Source: Archangium lansingense
Lineage (GTDB): Bacteria; Myxococcota; Myxococcia; Myxococcales; Myxococcaceae
Assembly (NCBI RefSeq): GCF_026626635.1
Contig: NZ_JAPNKA010000001.1
Location: 9,036,501-9,100,500 of the forward strand
DNA: 64,000 bases
Direction: 5' to 3'
Position 1 is the first letter of the stretch. Every line of letters begins with the position of its first letter. A program made the translations under genes and the position numbers. This document shows positions 15,939 through 26,113 of the stretch, piece after piece. The notes beneath the pieces are model-generated. The model had not been told where the DNA came from. It made no database searches and was given only the letters and a program-made list of their open reading frames with translations.

Positions 15939-18362
15939 TCACCCTGGACTGAAGGAGAGGGGCAGGCGGACGGTGAAAGTCGAGCCCTGCCCGGGGATGC
16001 TCTCCACATGGATGGTGCCACCATGCAGCTCGACGATCTGCCGCACGATGTAGAGCCCCAGGCCGAGTCCCCCGTAATGCCGTGAGGACACCGCCCGCTC
16101 GAACCGTCCGAAGATGAAGGGCAGGCGATCGGGGGAGATACCAATACCCCGATCGCCCAGGGTGAGCACAGCCGTCCCATCCTCGAGGGCCACCGTCACC
16201 TCGATGGGCGCCCGCGCGCCGTACTTGATGGCATTGTCGAGCAGGTTCGTCACCACCTGCTCGAGCCGAGAGCGGTCCCACCGACCCACCACGGGGGCGT
16301 CGGCTCGCAGAACGAGAGGCGTGTGTGTGCGCGCCAGCACGCCTCCGAGCTGGGCCACCACGTCGCGGACCACCTCCGAGAGATCCACCTCCTCCAGATC
16401 GAGCTGGATGTGATGGGACTGCAGCCGCGAGACGTCCATGAGGCTGTTGATCAACAGGGTCAGGCGCCTGCCCTGCCGCTCAATCCCTTCCAGGGACGTT
16501 GCCACGGTCTTCCAGGGGGGCTCCGCGCCACCGCGGGCGAGTCGGAACAGGCGCTGGATGCCGAGGCGCAGTGCGGTGATGGGCGTGCGCAGCTCGTGTG
16601 AGGCAATGGAGAGGAACTCGTCGCGGGCCTGGATGGCCTCCTGGGACTCCCGGTAGAGCCGGGCGTTGTCCAGTGCGAGCGCCGCGCGCCAGGCGAGATC
16701 CTCGGCCAGCCGCACGTCCTCGTCCTGGTAGCGGTCCGGATGCACCGAGGCAAAGGTGAGCGCTCCCATGGTCCTGCCGCGGGCCACCAGGGGCACGGAG
16801 AGCCCCGAGCGCAACCCCAACTCCCGCACGACGTCCAGGTGCGCGCGCCCATGGTCGCACAAGGCCAGAATCCCCTCCTCTCCGGCCAACGCGGTGAGCA
16901 CGAGCGGACGCCGGCTGCGAATGACCTCCGCGATGCCACCCGGCGCCTCCAGGTCCGGCACACACGCCTCCAGGCGTTTCGCACCTGGCTCCTTTGAGGG
17001 GTCGGCGTGGGCCATGGCGGCCCGGGCGACGCGCGGATCCTCTCCCGTCAGATCCACCGCGCACCACTCGCCGAGGAAGGGCAAGCCCAACCGGGCCACC
17101 GTCGCGAGCGTGGCATCGTAGTCCAGCGAATCGGCCAGCACGCGGCTCGCCGAGGAGAGAAACTCGGAGCGACGCCGCGCCACCTCCGCCGCGGCGCGGG
17201 CCTCCTTCTCCTGGAGCAGCAGCCGATCCCGCTCCTGCTCGGCCATGCGGCGGAGGGTGATGTCACGCCCGAGAACGACGAGCCCCTTGCGCTGCCCATT
17301 GGGGTGGTACAGGGGAACCTTGGTGACCTCCACGACGCGGGGGCTTGCACCCGGTTGGGGAATGGCCTCCTCCTGGCGCGTGACCTGTCCCGCTGCCCAG
17401 GTCCGTTGATCACTGGAGTAGCAGGCGAGTAATGCCTCCCGGAAGAAGTCGCTGAGACTGGCAAGCTCGACGTCCGTCAGCCCCTGATATCCGGCTCGCG
17501 ACAAGTGGAAGAGCTGGAGCCCGGCATCGTTCGCCTCGAGCCAGCGCCCATCGGCGTCCTTCAGGTAGATGGCATCTGACGTCGTCTCCAGGAGCGTGCG
17601 CAGGCGCTCTGCGCTCGTCCGCAGCTCTTCCTCCTCCTGCCGCTGGCCGGTCACGTCGAATGCAATGCCAATCGTTCCCGAGCTGGCCCCTTCCTCGTCG
17701 AAAGCCGGCTCGACACGGACCTCGAAGGTGCGATGGGACCACTCGGTGTCGTAGCGCGCGGGTTCTCCACTGAGGGCACGGTAGTGGGCGGCGAGCACGG
17801 AAGAGGGCTCCTCACCCGCGCCGAGGACGTCGAGCAGCGACTTTCCCTCCAGCTCCAGGCCCGGCGCGGCCAGCTCCGAGCCGGCGGTGGCGAGGAAACG
17901 CAATTCCCGGTCAGTGAGGAACACGAAGACGGGTGCCTGAGCAAGCATCCGCCGCAGGACGGCCTCGTGCCGCAGAAGCTCTTCTCTGGTGAACAGGAGG
18001 CTTCTCACGGGCTGTGTGACTCCCGCCAGCTCCTGGATCTGCCCCGCTCCATCGCGAATCCCTCGAATGGACGTAACGCACCACCGCGAGCCCCCATTCG
18101 CCGCAACGGGACGGTGGACGCAGCGCCGCGCCCGACCATCCGCCGCCACCGCGCGCAGCACCTCCAGCGTACGCGCCCAGTCTGCGGGATGTATGAGCTC
18201 CATCAGGAAGACGGGGCGGGGGCTGGCACGCTCCTCCGAGGGCTGCCATGGGAGCGAACGGATGGCAGGCTCAACGGAGAGGAGTCGCAGACTCTCCACA
18301 TCCGCCTTCCAGCAGACTGGGGAAGGCAGCTGGGGCTCGAGAAGCGGAAGCCCCCATTCCAT
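15939..18362 (-). CDS. PAS-PAS-PAS-GAF sensor histidine kinase
   Basis: About 807 residues. PAS-like segments lie at about 10-120 (CWKADVESLRLL, MELIHPADWARTLEVL), 135-255 (RRMLAQAPVFVFLTDRELRF) and 262-385 (LLETTSDAIYLKDADGRWLEAND). GAF is at about 410-570 (SRVLADSLDYDATLATVARLG), HisKA at about 585-650 with the phospho-acceptor His in SIASHELRTPITAL, and HATPase_c at about 690-805 (NLLDNAIKYG, GDRGIGIS, GGLGLGLYIV). No membrane segments, so it is probably cytoplasmic. The start is uncertain: ATG 18362 sits just before the first PAS, GTG 18410 is in frame, and neither has a well-spaced ribosome site. No response regulator is adjacent. Its GAF-HisKA-HATPase part resembles that of the next gene. 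Confidence 0.85.
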   Translation of the reverse strand: MEWGLPLLEPQLPSPVCWKADVESLRLLSVEPAIRSLPWQPSEERASPRPVFLMELIHPADWARTLEVLRAVAADGRARRCVHRPVAANGGSRWCVTSIRGIRDGAGQIQELAGVTQPVRSLLFTREELLRHEAVLRRMLAQAPVFVFLTDRELRFLATAGSELAAPGLELEGKSLLDVLGAGEEPSSVLAAHYRALSGEPARYDTEWSHRTFEVRVEPAFDEEGASSGTIGIAFDVTGQRQEEEELRTSAERLRTLLETTSDAIYLKDADGRWLEANDAGLQLFHLSRAGYQGLTDVELASLSDFFREALLACYSSDQRTWAAGQVTRQEEAIPQPGASPRVVEVTKVPLYHPNGQRKGLVVLGRDITLRRMAEQERDRLLLQEKEARAAAEVARRRSEFLSSASRVLADSLDYDATLATVARLGLPFLGEWCAVDLTGEDPRVARAAMAHADPSKEPGAKRLEACVPDLEAPGGIAEVIRSRRPLVLTALAGEEGILALCDHGRAHLDVVRELGLRSGLSVPLVARGRTMGALTFASVHPDRYQDEDVRLAEDLAWRAALALDNARLYRESQEAIQARDEFLSIASHELRTPITALRLGIQRLFRLARGGAEPPWKTVATSLEGIERQGRRLTLLINSLMDVSRLQSHHIQLDLEEVDLSEVVRDVVAQLGGVLARTHTPLVLRADAPVVGRWDRSRLEQVVTNLLDNAIKYGARAPIEVTVALEDGTAVLTLGDRGIGISPDRLPFIFGRFERAVSSRHYGGLGLGLYIVRQIVELHGGTIHVESIPGQGSTFTVRLPLSFSPG

Positions 18363-18552
18363 CTCCGGAGATGAATGCGCCACCTCGTGAAGGTGGGAAT
18401 CCTCCGGCACATCTCCACCCAACTGCCAGACGAGCCCCAAGTGGGTTCCAGCTAGAACGGACGGGGGAGTCCTACTCTGACGCCTCCCGGCTGACGGGTC
18501 GCAGAAGGGCCATGCGCAATCCAAGATGAGTGCTACCTCGCCGCTCGAACCG

Positions 18553-21500
18553 TCACGCGTGTCCGGCAGCCTGATGAATACTGACTCCGGAGATGGGGGG
18601 CTCGAAGCGCGGCAGCAGGACGGTGAAACAGGTGCCGACTCCTGGCGTGCTATCGACATGGATGGCGCCACCCAGCGCAGAGACAATCTCGTGAGCGATG
18701 TAGAGACCGAGGCCCAGCCCGCCGTACTCACGCACAGAGACAGCACGCACGAAGCGCTCGAAGACATGGGGAAGCCTGTCCGGCGCAATGCCGATGCCGT
18801 GGTCCTGCACGGAGAGGCGCGCGATTCCATTGTCGGCGGTGATGGAGAGCTCGACAGGCTTGTGGTTGCCGAACTTGATGGCGTTCGCCAGAAGGTTGGT
18901 GATGACCTGCTCCAGGCGCCCCCTGTCCCAGCGGCCCATGACGGGGGTGTCGGCCCGGATGAGGACGGATGAGCCGGAGCGGACGGACTCTTCACGGAAG
19001 TGCTCGACGACGTCGCGGGTGATGGCAACGAGATCGACATCCTCGAGTTGCAGATGGACCTGCCCCGCCTGGAGGCGGGAGACAGAAAGCAGCTCATCGA
19101 TAAGGCGAGTGAGGCGGCGTATCTGGAGCCGGGCGTTCTGGAAGGCGCGGGAGATGACATCGGGGCGAGCGGAGGAACTGGCGCGCTCCAGGCCCTGCAT
19201 GGACAGCTTGAGTGAGGTGATGGGGGTGTACAGCTCGTGGGAGGCGATGGAGAGGAACTCGTCGCGCAGGCGGATGGCCTCCTGGGCTTCGCGATACAGC
19301 CGGGCATTGTCGATGGAGATGGCGGCGCGGCGTGCGAGTTCCTGGGCAAGGGCGAGGTCCGCGGGGCCGTACCGGCACTTGGGGGTCACGCAGAAGAGGC
19401 TAATGGAACCAATGCTCTTGTCCTGAGCAATGAGAGGCACAGCCATGACGGACCGGATGTCGAAGGAACGCATCACCTCGAGGTAATGCTCATCCTGGCT
19501 GAAGACCCGAAGGAGCTCGTCGGACACCTCGGGGATGACCTGCGGCTCGCCTGTGCGTACGGCCACCACCCCCGGCAGTCCTGAGTCCCATTGGGGAGGA
19601 TGTCTCCGCTGAGACTCGCGTAGGAGGGCCTCCTTGGCGGGGCTGGCGCAGGCAACAGCAACGCAGTGGAGCGTATGGGGCCGCTCCAGCACGAGGACCA
19701 TGCAGCAGTCTGCGAGAAAGGGAACCGCGAGGCGAGCAACCCGGGTCAGGGTCGTCTCGTAGAGGAGGGACTCGGCCAGCACCACGGAGGACTCGGCCAG
19801 GAAACGCACGGCGCGCTCGGCCCGGCGGCGCTCCTCAATCTCCACGTGGAGCTTGCCGAACAGCAGGCTGTTCTCCAGCGAGATGGCCATCTGTGAGGAG
19901 AGCAGTTGGAGCACCCTCACGCGGTCGGGCGCGAAGGCACGGGTGGCGAGGTTGTTCTCCAGATAGAGCACCCCGGAGCACGAGGCCTGGCGGCGGATGG
20001 GAACAGCGAGCGCGGACTTGAGGGCGTGGGAGACGACGTAGGGGTCGGAGGAGAAGGAGCTCCGACGGGCATCGGCGAGGATGACGGCGTCTCCAGACTC
20101 GTAGGCGTGCGCCACCATGGTGGGGGGGACGTACGAGGAGGAGTGGAAGGGCGCACGCTCGAGGGTGACGGGTTCTGAGGTGGAACCGCGGGCACGAACG
20201 TAGAGCGAGCCCTCCTCGTGAAGGAGAAGGGCGCCGCACTGAGCCCCAGCGACCTCCAGACACACCGTCATGAGCTTCTCCAGGAGTCTGTCGAGCACCA
20301 CTTCTCCGGAGAGGGTCTCCGCGGCTTTGAGGATGCTGAGCAGGTCGAGCCTGGCCCCGCGCGATTCCTCATCGTCACGCGTGGTGGGCGTCTTCCAGGG
20401 CAGAGCCTCTCCCAGGGTGAGCTCCGGGAACTCCTCCACGAGGATGGACGCCTTGGCCTTGGCGCCCCAACGAGCAAACCCCTTCACCGCGGCGCGCAGG
20501 TAGAGGGCGGCGATGCGGTGATGGCCGAGGGAGTGGTAGTACCGGCCCGCCAGATCGTTGGCGAGGGCCTCGTCCTGGGGGAACTCGTTCTGGTGAGCGG
20601 AGCCGATGGCTGCATCGTACAGACGCATGGCCTCGCTCTGGCGGCCCTCGAGTTGCGCGAGCTCGGCGGCGACCAACTGGTGCTTCTGACGGAAGTTCTC
20701 GGGACAACCCCGAGCCCAGGTGTCGAGGCTGTGCAGGTGCGCTTCGAGTTGCGCCAGCAGCGAGTCCTTTTCAGAGGAGGGGGCCGCGGGTTGGTACGCC
20801 GCGAGCGTCAGCGCGGTGTAGAAGACGTAGTCGATCCCGTTGACGAAGGGCCGCATGAAGTGGACGTTCGTGCCCGCGGCGCGAGACATCTCCAGAGCAT
20901 CAGCGAGGTCGCCCAGCAGGTAGGACGTCTGGACGCGCAACGCCTGGTATTCGCAGAGAACCAGGGGGCTCTCGCGGATGGAGTCGACGTACTCCTTCTC
21001 GGAGAACGCATCATCGTCGTAGCGAGCCCGCTGGTGGGTCCGTTCCTGGAGGCACCGGATGGCCTGGCGGTATGCGAGGAGGAGGCCCTTCATGTCCCGG
21101 TGACCCAGCTTCTGGAGGAGCACCAGGCTGGCCTCGCATTCGGCATGTGCGCGAGAGAGCTCGGTGCCCATGCTGTACAGGAGGACCGCCAGGTTCGTGG
21201 CGGCATAGCCGGCGAACAGGAACTCATTGCCCTCCAGCCCGGCGGTGATGGCTCGGCGGGACAGCGGAATGCTGGTCCGGTACGGCGCCCGCCAGTGGTT
21301 CACGCCGGCAGCAAACATGAGCAGGCACCGGCACTCCTGTCTCGGATCGGCGTAGCGCCGGCTCAGCTCTACTCCGGTCTCGCCGAGCTTCATGGCGGTG
21401 TCGTAGTCGCCCGTCGCTACCCCGAGAATCATCGCGTAGGACGCGTAGGCGTGCGCGGAGTAGGGGCTGTGGCCGTGCTCCAATGAGAAGTGGAGCATCC

Positions 21501-24285
21501 GTACCTGGAAGTAGGAGAACAGCAGGAGCTGGTCAGAGAACCAGGCGGCCATGACGACGCTCGACATGAAACGCATGAGGGCAAGGAGCCGCGGGTCCTG
21601 CATCGAAGGGGCCGCCAGGAGCTCCTCCCGGGTGTGGCCCGCCAGCAACCCGTCCACCGCGGCGGACTCGGCCGCGACCGCCCGCTCGAGCTCGCGCGCT
21701 GGCAGCTCCTGCCCCATCAACCGCAGCCCTTCCCTCCCCCACTGGATCGCCCCCTGGTAGTTCCGGGAGATGATGTAGGCGATGACGTGGATCTCGTAGA
21801 GGTCCACCTTCTCGAGGTCCAAGGTGACGTGGGGCAATGCGTCCTGGATGAGCGCCTCGGCGAGGGCATGAGCCCCGGTGAGGTGTGCACACTCCGCCGC
21901 CTGCCGGTGCAGCAGAAGCGCCAACTCATGGTGTGACCGCCAGGCCTCCCACGGGAGCAGCTCCAGGCCATGCCGCAAGTAGACGAGCGCGGAGTTGAAC
22001 GCCGAGGTCGCCACGGCTCTGCTTCCGGCCCGGTAGTACAGCTCGGCGAGCCGGAGGCGCTCGGCGAACCCCAAGCCCCGGCTCGACTCCAGGCCCATGT
22101 CGAAGTGGTCCACCACCTCGAATATCCGCTCGTCGAGCTCCTGCTCGGAGACTCCCTCCAGCAGCCTGTGCCCTACCTCCCGGTGGATGCGGCGTCTCTC
22201 ATCCTCGGGGAGTAGCGAGTACACCTCCTGCCGGATGCGGTCGTGCACGAAGCAGTAGGTGGCTGTTTGCGCCGCGGGGCTCTCCGACACCTGACGCTCC
22301 CCACTCGCGAAGCGGGGGCCCTGGCTGGCTGGCACGAGCAGCCCTTCCTGGATTGCACTCCAGAGTGCTCCGGCCGCGTCCTCGACGGACCTCCCCGCCA
22401 CGGCCGACAGCAGCCACAGGTCCACCCGGCCCCGGAAGCACGAGGCCATCTCGAGCAGCCGCTGGGTGAGCTCCGGGAGCCGGCGGATGGCTGGCAGCAT
22501 CAACTCGATGACGTTCTCGGTGACCTCCACCTGCGCGATGCGCTCCAGGTCCCAGCTCCACCTCTCCTGCTCGGCGTCGAAGACCAGGAGCCCGCACTGG
22601 TGCAGGTAGCGCAGCAGCCTCTTGATGAAGAAGGGATTGCCCGCCGTCTTGCGTAATAGAAGCTCCGCCAGCGGCTCGACTTGATGGGGAGTCGTGTGCA
22701 GGGTGTCGCGACAGAGCCGGATGAGCGCGTGGCGGTCCAGTGGGGGCACCTCCAGGGTGCGGAGGGCCGCGCCCGCTGCGTGCATCACTCCAAGCGTCTG
22801 GAGCAGACGATGATCCGGTCCCACCTCCTTGGAACGATAGGCACCGAGGAGCAGCACATGGTGGAGGTCCGGTGCCGTGGCCAGGCTCTGGAGCAGTTGG
22901 AGTGAGCCCGTGTCCGCCCACTGCAGGTCATCCATGAAGAGGACGAGAGGACAATCGCGGGTGGCGAAGACCTGGAGGAAGGCCTGGAAGGCGAGCTGGA
23001 AACGGCCCTCCATCACGGTGCCCCCCAGCGGCTCCGGGCGGGGCGGCTCTCCGAGGAGACGCGCCAGCTCCGGAATGAAACGGCTCATGATGCCGGCATG
23101 ACTACCGAGCGCCTCCCTCAGGCGCTGGCGCCAGGGGAGGAGCGCATCGGGTGGCTCCTGGAGCAGTCCGCGGACGAGTCCACCCAGCGCCTCCACCAGA
23201 GGGGCATGAGGCACGTGACCGTGGAGTGGATCGAACTTGCCGAAGAGAAACCGCGCCCTGCCCTCCAGCCGCCTGCGCAGCTCGTGGACGAGCGAGGATT
23301 TACCGGAGCCTGCATCTCCCGTGATGAGCACGACCTCACTGGGACCGGTATTCACGCGCTTCAAGGCACAGCACAGCTCGGCCAGTTCATGCTTGAGCCC
23401 GTAGAGCTTGTCGGAGATGACGAGCTCGCGCGCCCGGTCATGCCAGGCGAGCGCGAAGGGAGCGATGACACCCCTCTCCTTCCAACTGCGCCAGGCTGCT
23501 CTCAAATCCAACTCGAGGGCCTCGGCGCTCTGGTAGCGCTCCTCGGGCATCTTCGCTAGCAGCTTGAGGACGATGTCGGAGAGCACCTTGGCAATGGAGG
23601 GGTTGAGCTGCTCCGGAGGAACGGGCGACCTGGCCAGGTGGGCGTGGATGAGCTCGACCGGGTCCGCCGAGACGAAGGGGGGGACACCCGTGAGCATCTC
23701 GTAGAGCGTCGCCCCCAGGGCGTACAGGTCCGCCCGGTGGTCCACCAGCCGGTTCATCCTCCCCGTCTGCTCCGGCGCTATGTACGCCAGCGTCCCCTCC
23801 GACGCTCCCACCAGTCCCGTCGCCTTCGTCGCCGTGCAGAAGTCGATCAGCGTCACCTGCCGGCTGTCGGGCCGCACCACCAGGTTGGACGGGTTGATGT
23901 CCCGGTGGATGACGTTGCGCTGGTGAAGCTCCAGCACGATGCCCGTCACCTGGATGGCCAGCTCCAGGAAGAGCCCCGTCTCCAGCGGCTTCTGTCCCAG
24001 GTGCTGCTCGAGGTCCACCGGGCCGGCGTCCTCCAGGACGAGCGCCAGGATTCCGGCCACCTCCTCTAGCGAGAGGGGCCTCACCACTCCTGGAACCTCC
24101 AGCCCACTGAGCATCTCGTGCTCGTGCCGGAGCATAGCGGTGGCATGAGCGGCGTACGGCCCGGGTTGGACGGCCTTGATGATCCGAGGCGTGCCCGTGC
24201 GCTCCTCCCGGACGCGGAATACGGTGTACTGGCGCCCCTGGTGGATTTGCAGAAAGTCGTTGTAGCCAGGAATCTGGAGCGACAC
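18553..24285 (-). CDS. Trifunctional Ser/Thr kinase - AAA ATPase - GAF sensor histidine kinase
   Basis: 1910 residues. A Ser/Thr kinase-like domain covers about 1-280: Lys in PRIIKAVQ, catalytic loop VIHRDINPSNLVV, LIDFCTAT in place of DFG, and GTLAYIAPEQTGRMN. A STAND/AAA-type ATPase follows (Walker A ITGDAGSGKSSLV at about 325, LVLFMDDLQWAD). A long helical TPR-like region runs from about 560 to 1290. Then come two GAF domains (about 1315-1460 and 1500-1650), HisKA (His in SIASHELYTPITSL, about 1680) and HATPase_c (ITNLLANAIKFGN, GGLGLGLYIA, about 1790-1900). This architecture is widespread in myxobacteria and cyanobacteria. DFC for DFG and TPITS context SHELYTPI for SHELRTPI are deviations. 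Start is GTG 24285 with GGGGGAGG just upstream. Confidence 0.9.
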   Translation of the reverse strand: MSLQIPGYNDFLQIHQGRQYTVFRVREERTGTPRIIKAVQPGPYAAHATAMLRHEHEMLSGLEVPGVVRPLSLEEVAGILALVLEDAGPVDLEQHLGQKPLETGLFLELAIQVTGIVLELHQRNVIHRDINPSNLVVRPDSRQVTLIDFCTATKATGLVGASEGTLAYIAPEQTGRMNRLVDHRADLYALGATLYEMLTGVPPFVSADPVELIHAHLARSPVPPEQLNPSIAKVLSDIVLKLLAKMPEERYQSAEALELDLRAAWRSWKERGVIAPFALAWHDRARELVISDKLYGLKHELAELCCALKRVNTGPSEVVLITGDAGSGKSSLVHELRRRLEGRARFLFGKFDPLHGHVPHAPLVEALGGLVRGLLQEPPDALLPWRQRLREALGSHAGIMSRFIPELARLLGEPPRPEPLGGTVMEGRFQLAFQAFLQVFATRDCPLVLFMDDLQWADTGSLQLLQSLATAPDLHHVLLLGAYRSKEVGPDHRLLQTLGVMHAAGAALRTLEVPPLDRHALIRLCRDTLHTTPHQVEPLAELLLRKTAGNPFFIKRLLRYLHQCGLLVFDAEQERWSWDLERIAQVEVTENVIELMLPAIRRLPELTQRLLEMASCFRGRVDLWLLSAVAGRSVEDAAGALWSAIQEGLLVPASQGPRFASGERQVSESPAAQTATYCFVHDRIRQEVYSLLPEDERRRIHREVGHRLLEGVSEQELDERIFEVVDHFDMGLESSRGLGFAERLRLAELYYRAGSRAVATSAFNSALVYLRHGLELLPWEAWRSHHELALLLHRQAAECAHLTGAHALAEALIQDALPHVTLDLEKVDLYEIHVIAYIISRNYQGAIQWGREGLRLMGQELPARELERAVAAESAAVDGLLAGHTREELLAAPSMQDPRLLALMRFMSSVVMAAWFSDQLLLFSYFQVRMLHFSLEHGHSPYSAHAYASYAMILGVATGDYDTAMKLGETGVELSRRYADPRQECRCLLMFAAGVNHWRAPYRTSIPLSRRAITAGLEGNEFLFAGYAATNLAVLLYSMGTELSRAHAECEASLVLLQKLGHRDMKGLLLAYRQAIRCLQERTHQRARYDDDAFSEKEYVDSIRESPLVLCEYQALRVQTSYLLGDLADALEMSRAAGTNVHFMRPFVNGIDYVFYTALTLAAYQPAAPSSEKDSLLAQLEAHLHSLDTWARGCPENFRQKHQLVAAELAQLEGRQSEAMRLYDAAIGSAHQNEFPQDEALANDLAGRYYHSLGHHRIAALYLRAAVKGFARWGAKAKASILVEEFPELTLGEALPWKTPTTRDDEESRGARLDLLSILKAAETLSGEVVLDRLLEKLMTVCLEVAGAQCGALLLHEEGSLYVRARGSTSEPVTLERAPFHSSSYVPPTMVAHAYESGDAVILADARRSSFSSDPYVVSHALKSALAVPIRRQASCSGVLYLENNLATRAFAPDRVRVLQLLSSQMAISLENSLLFGKLHVEIEERRRAERAVRFLAESSVVLAESLLYETTLTRVARLAVPFLADCCMVLVLERPHTLHCVAVACASPAKEALLRESQRRHPPQWDSGLPGVVAVRTGEPQVIPEVSDELLRVFSQDEHYLEVMRSFDIRSVMAVPLIAQDKSIGSISLFCVTPKCRYGPADLALAQELARRAAISIDNARLYREAQEAIRLRDEFLSIASHELYTPITSLKLSMQGLERASSSARPDVISRAFQNARLQIRRLTRLIDELLSVSRLQAGQVHLQLEDVDLVAITRDVVEHFREESVRSGSSVLIRADTPVMGRWDRGRLEQVITNLLANAIKFGNHKPVELSITADNGIARLSVQDHGIGIAPDRLPHVFERFVRAVSVREYGGLGLGLYIAHEIVSALGGAIHVDSTPGVGTCFTVLLPRFEPPISGVSIHQAAGHA

Positions 24286-24411
24286 GACCTCCCCCCTGGG
24301 CGAAGCAGCTCACGATGAATGTCCAATCACCGTGGGGACGGGAGGCGCTCCTTCAGGAGTCTCAGGGGAGGGAGCCATCGATTGCCCGATCGCGCACCTG
24401 AGGAAACACAA

Positions 24412-24443
24412 GAGGCCGCCCCTCAATGCGAGGTGACGGCCTC
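24412..24443 (-). terminator. Rho-independent terminator of yceD
   Basis: On the minus strand GAGGCCG ... CGGCCTC closes an 18-base loop holding a further CCTC/GAGG pair, followed by TTGTGTTTCC. It lies 28 bases after the yceD stop, between it and the downstream kinase gene. Confidence 0.75.
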
Positions 24444-24469
24444 CGTCCTTCCCGCGCCCGGGGCACGGA

Positions 24470-25048
24470 CTAGCTCTGGAGCTTGATGTTCTTGAGCACC
24501 GCCAGCCGCGGATCCACGAACTTCGTGTCGCAGCCGCACTGCTTCTCGTTGAGGTTCTGGCCGCACTGCATGCACAGCCCGCTGCAGTCCTCGCGGCACA
24601 CGGCATTCATCGGCAGGGCCAAGAGCACCTGCTCGCGGACGATCGGCTCCAGGTCGATCACCTTCCCGTCGAACACCTCCGCATCCGCATCATCCAACGC
24701 GAATGAGCCACCGCTCTCCCCCAGGCCCTTGTCCTTCTCCTCTTGCTCCTCCTCGTCCAGCAGGCCCCCGCCACGGGCGAGTGACTCAGGAACGAGGTTG
24801 AGGGTGAAGGACACCGGCAGCTCCAGCTTCGACTCCGTGAGGCAGCGCTTGCACTCGGCCACCACACGCGAGGTGAACTTGCCCTCGAGCAACACGCCCC
24901 CGCTCACCTTGCGCAGGCTCGCCGAGACAACCAGGGGCTCGAGCGGCCGGAAGCTGGACCCCTCCAGCGCGGCCCCGAGCAACTCCAGGCTCATCTCCTT
25001 CTTCACCTGGAGCCCTTCGTCGCGAATTTCTTCAATCTTTACGAGCAT
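24470..25048 (-). CDS. yceD: YceD family (DUF177) protein, 23S rRNA accumulation protein
   Basis: 192 residues. It shows the DUF177 pattern: ECKRCLTESKLELPVSFTLNLVP, an acidic middle (DEEEQEEKDKG), VIDLEPIVREQVLLALPMNAVC, then a Cys-rich segment CREDCSGLCMQCGQNLNEKQCGC that probably binds a metal. YceD proteins affect 23S rRNA maturation and are usually encoded directly before rpmF (ribosomal protein L32). Here a terminator and then the big kinase gene follow, with no rpmF. Start ATG 25048. Confidence 0.9.
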   Translation of the reverse strand: MLVKIEEIRDEGLQVKKEMSLELLGAALEGSSFRPLEPLVVSASLRKVSGGVLLEGKFTSRVVAECKRCLTESKLELPVSFTLNLVPESLARGGGLLDEEEQEEKDKGLGESGGSFALDDADAEVFDGKVIDLEPIVREQVLLALPMNAVCREDCSGLCMQCGQNLNEKQCGCDTKFVDPRLAVLKNIKLQS

Positions 25049-25204
25049 CTACCCGAGTTCCTATCCAAAAAGGGGCGCGCATCATGGTGAGGCTCCCTCC
25101 CGCAGTCAACGCGCCCGAACTCTTTAGATGTCACCGGCCCTTCACCGTTGCGAGACTGTCCTCGCGGTAGAGGGGTGCCTGGCCGTCTGCTAGGGTAGGT
25201 ACCA

Positions 25205-26113
25205 ATGTACGTCCGGCGGTATCGCGTGGTGGCCAGCATCGTGGTGGCGAGCCTGCTGTCCCCCGGCGCCTCGCTTGCTCGGCCTATTTTCCCTCGTCCC
25301 CTCCTCTTCCAGGTGGCTCCGGCACGCCCGGAGATCGCCCGCGCTCAGCAGCAGATAGAGAACGGCGAGTTCGAGGAGGCGGTGAAGACGCTGGAGGCCG
25401 GCCTCGACGCCCCCGACGTCACCGATGATCAGCTCGTGGAGCTCTACCGCCTGCTCGGGCTCACCTCGCTGTACCTGGGGGATGAGGCGCGGGCGCGCGA
25501 GGCCTACGAGATGCTCCTCCAGGCCCGGCCGGACTACGAGCTGCCCCGTACCGCGCCTCCGAAGATCCGCACGCTCTACGCGCGCATCAAGGAAGACATC
25601 AAGAACCGCCGCGTTCGGCCCGTCACCCTCCAGGTGGACCCCATCCCGGACCCCGAGGGCAGCGAGCCCGTGATGGCGCAAGCCCTCATCCAGGACATGG
25701 CGCTCGGGGCGCGGGCACGGCTCTTCTACCGGCGCGCGGGCGCCCAGGCGTACAGCTCGGTGGACTTCACGCGCGACCGGACCAATAAAGAGCGCTTCAC
25801 CGCCACCATCCCCGCCTATGAGCTGCCCCGCACCGCGTCGGCCTACGAGGTGGAGTACTACTTCGAGGTGGCGGACGCGGCGCAGCGGCGACTGGCGGGC
25901 CGGGGCGATGCCTTCAACCCGCTCGTCTTCCAGGTGGCCCCCGAGCCGGGCACGGTGGCCACGTCCGCCGCGAGCGAGCGCCCCTGGTACAAGAGCCCGT
26001 GGCTCTGGGTAGTGGTGGGCGCGGTAGCCATCGGGGGCACCGCTGGCGCCGTCGTCTACGCCACCTCCGAGGAGCGGGGCCGCGTTCCCATCACCATCCG
26101 CGTCAACCCATGA
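25205..26113 (+). CDS. Exported TPR-like protein with C-terminal membrane segment
   Basis: 302 residues: signal peptide (VVASIVVASLLSPGASLA), a TPR-like helical stretch at about 45-120 (IENGEFEEAVKTLEAGL, LGLTSLYLGDEARAREAYEMLLQ), a beta-rich middle that looks like a surface-protein module, and a C-terminal hydrophobic helix (LWVVVGAVAIGGTAGAVVYAT, about 268-288) followed by RVPITIRVNP. Proteins of this layout are common in myxobacterial envelopes, often with unknown function. It overlaps the next lipoprotein gene by 4 bases (ATGA), so the two are co-translated. Confidence 0.78.
   Translation: MYVRRYRVVASIVVASLLSPGASLARPIFPRPLLFQVAPARPEIARAQQQIENGEFEEAVKTLEAGLDAPDVTDDQLVELYRLLGLTSLYLGDEARAREAYEMLLQARPDYELPRTAPPKIRTLYARIKEDIKNRRVRPVTLQVDPIPDPEGSEPVMAQALIQDMALGARARLFYRRAGAQAYSSVDFTRDRTNKERFTATIPAYELPRTASAYEVEYYFEVADAAQRRLAGRGDAFNPLVFQVAPEPGTVATSAASERPWYKSPWLWVVVGAVAIGGTAGAVVYATSEERGRVPITIRVNP

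Noticed and set aside
16000..24000. Long open frames on both strands over the sensor kinase genes, including an apparent N-terminal extension of the 15.9-18.4 kb kinase to 19349
   Set aside because: The extension is Ser/Pro-rich and lies inside the neighbouring kinase gene in another frame; no domain is present.
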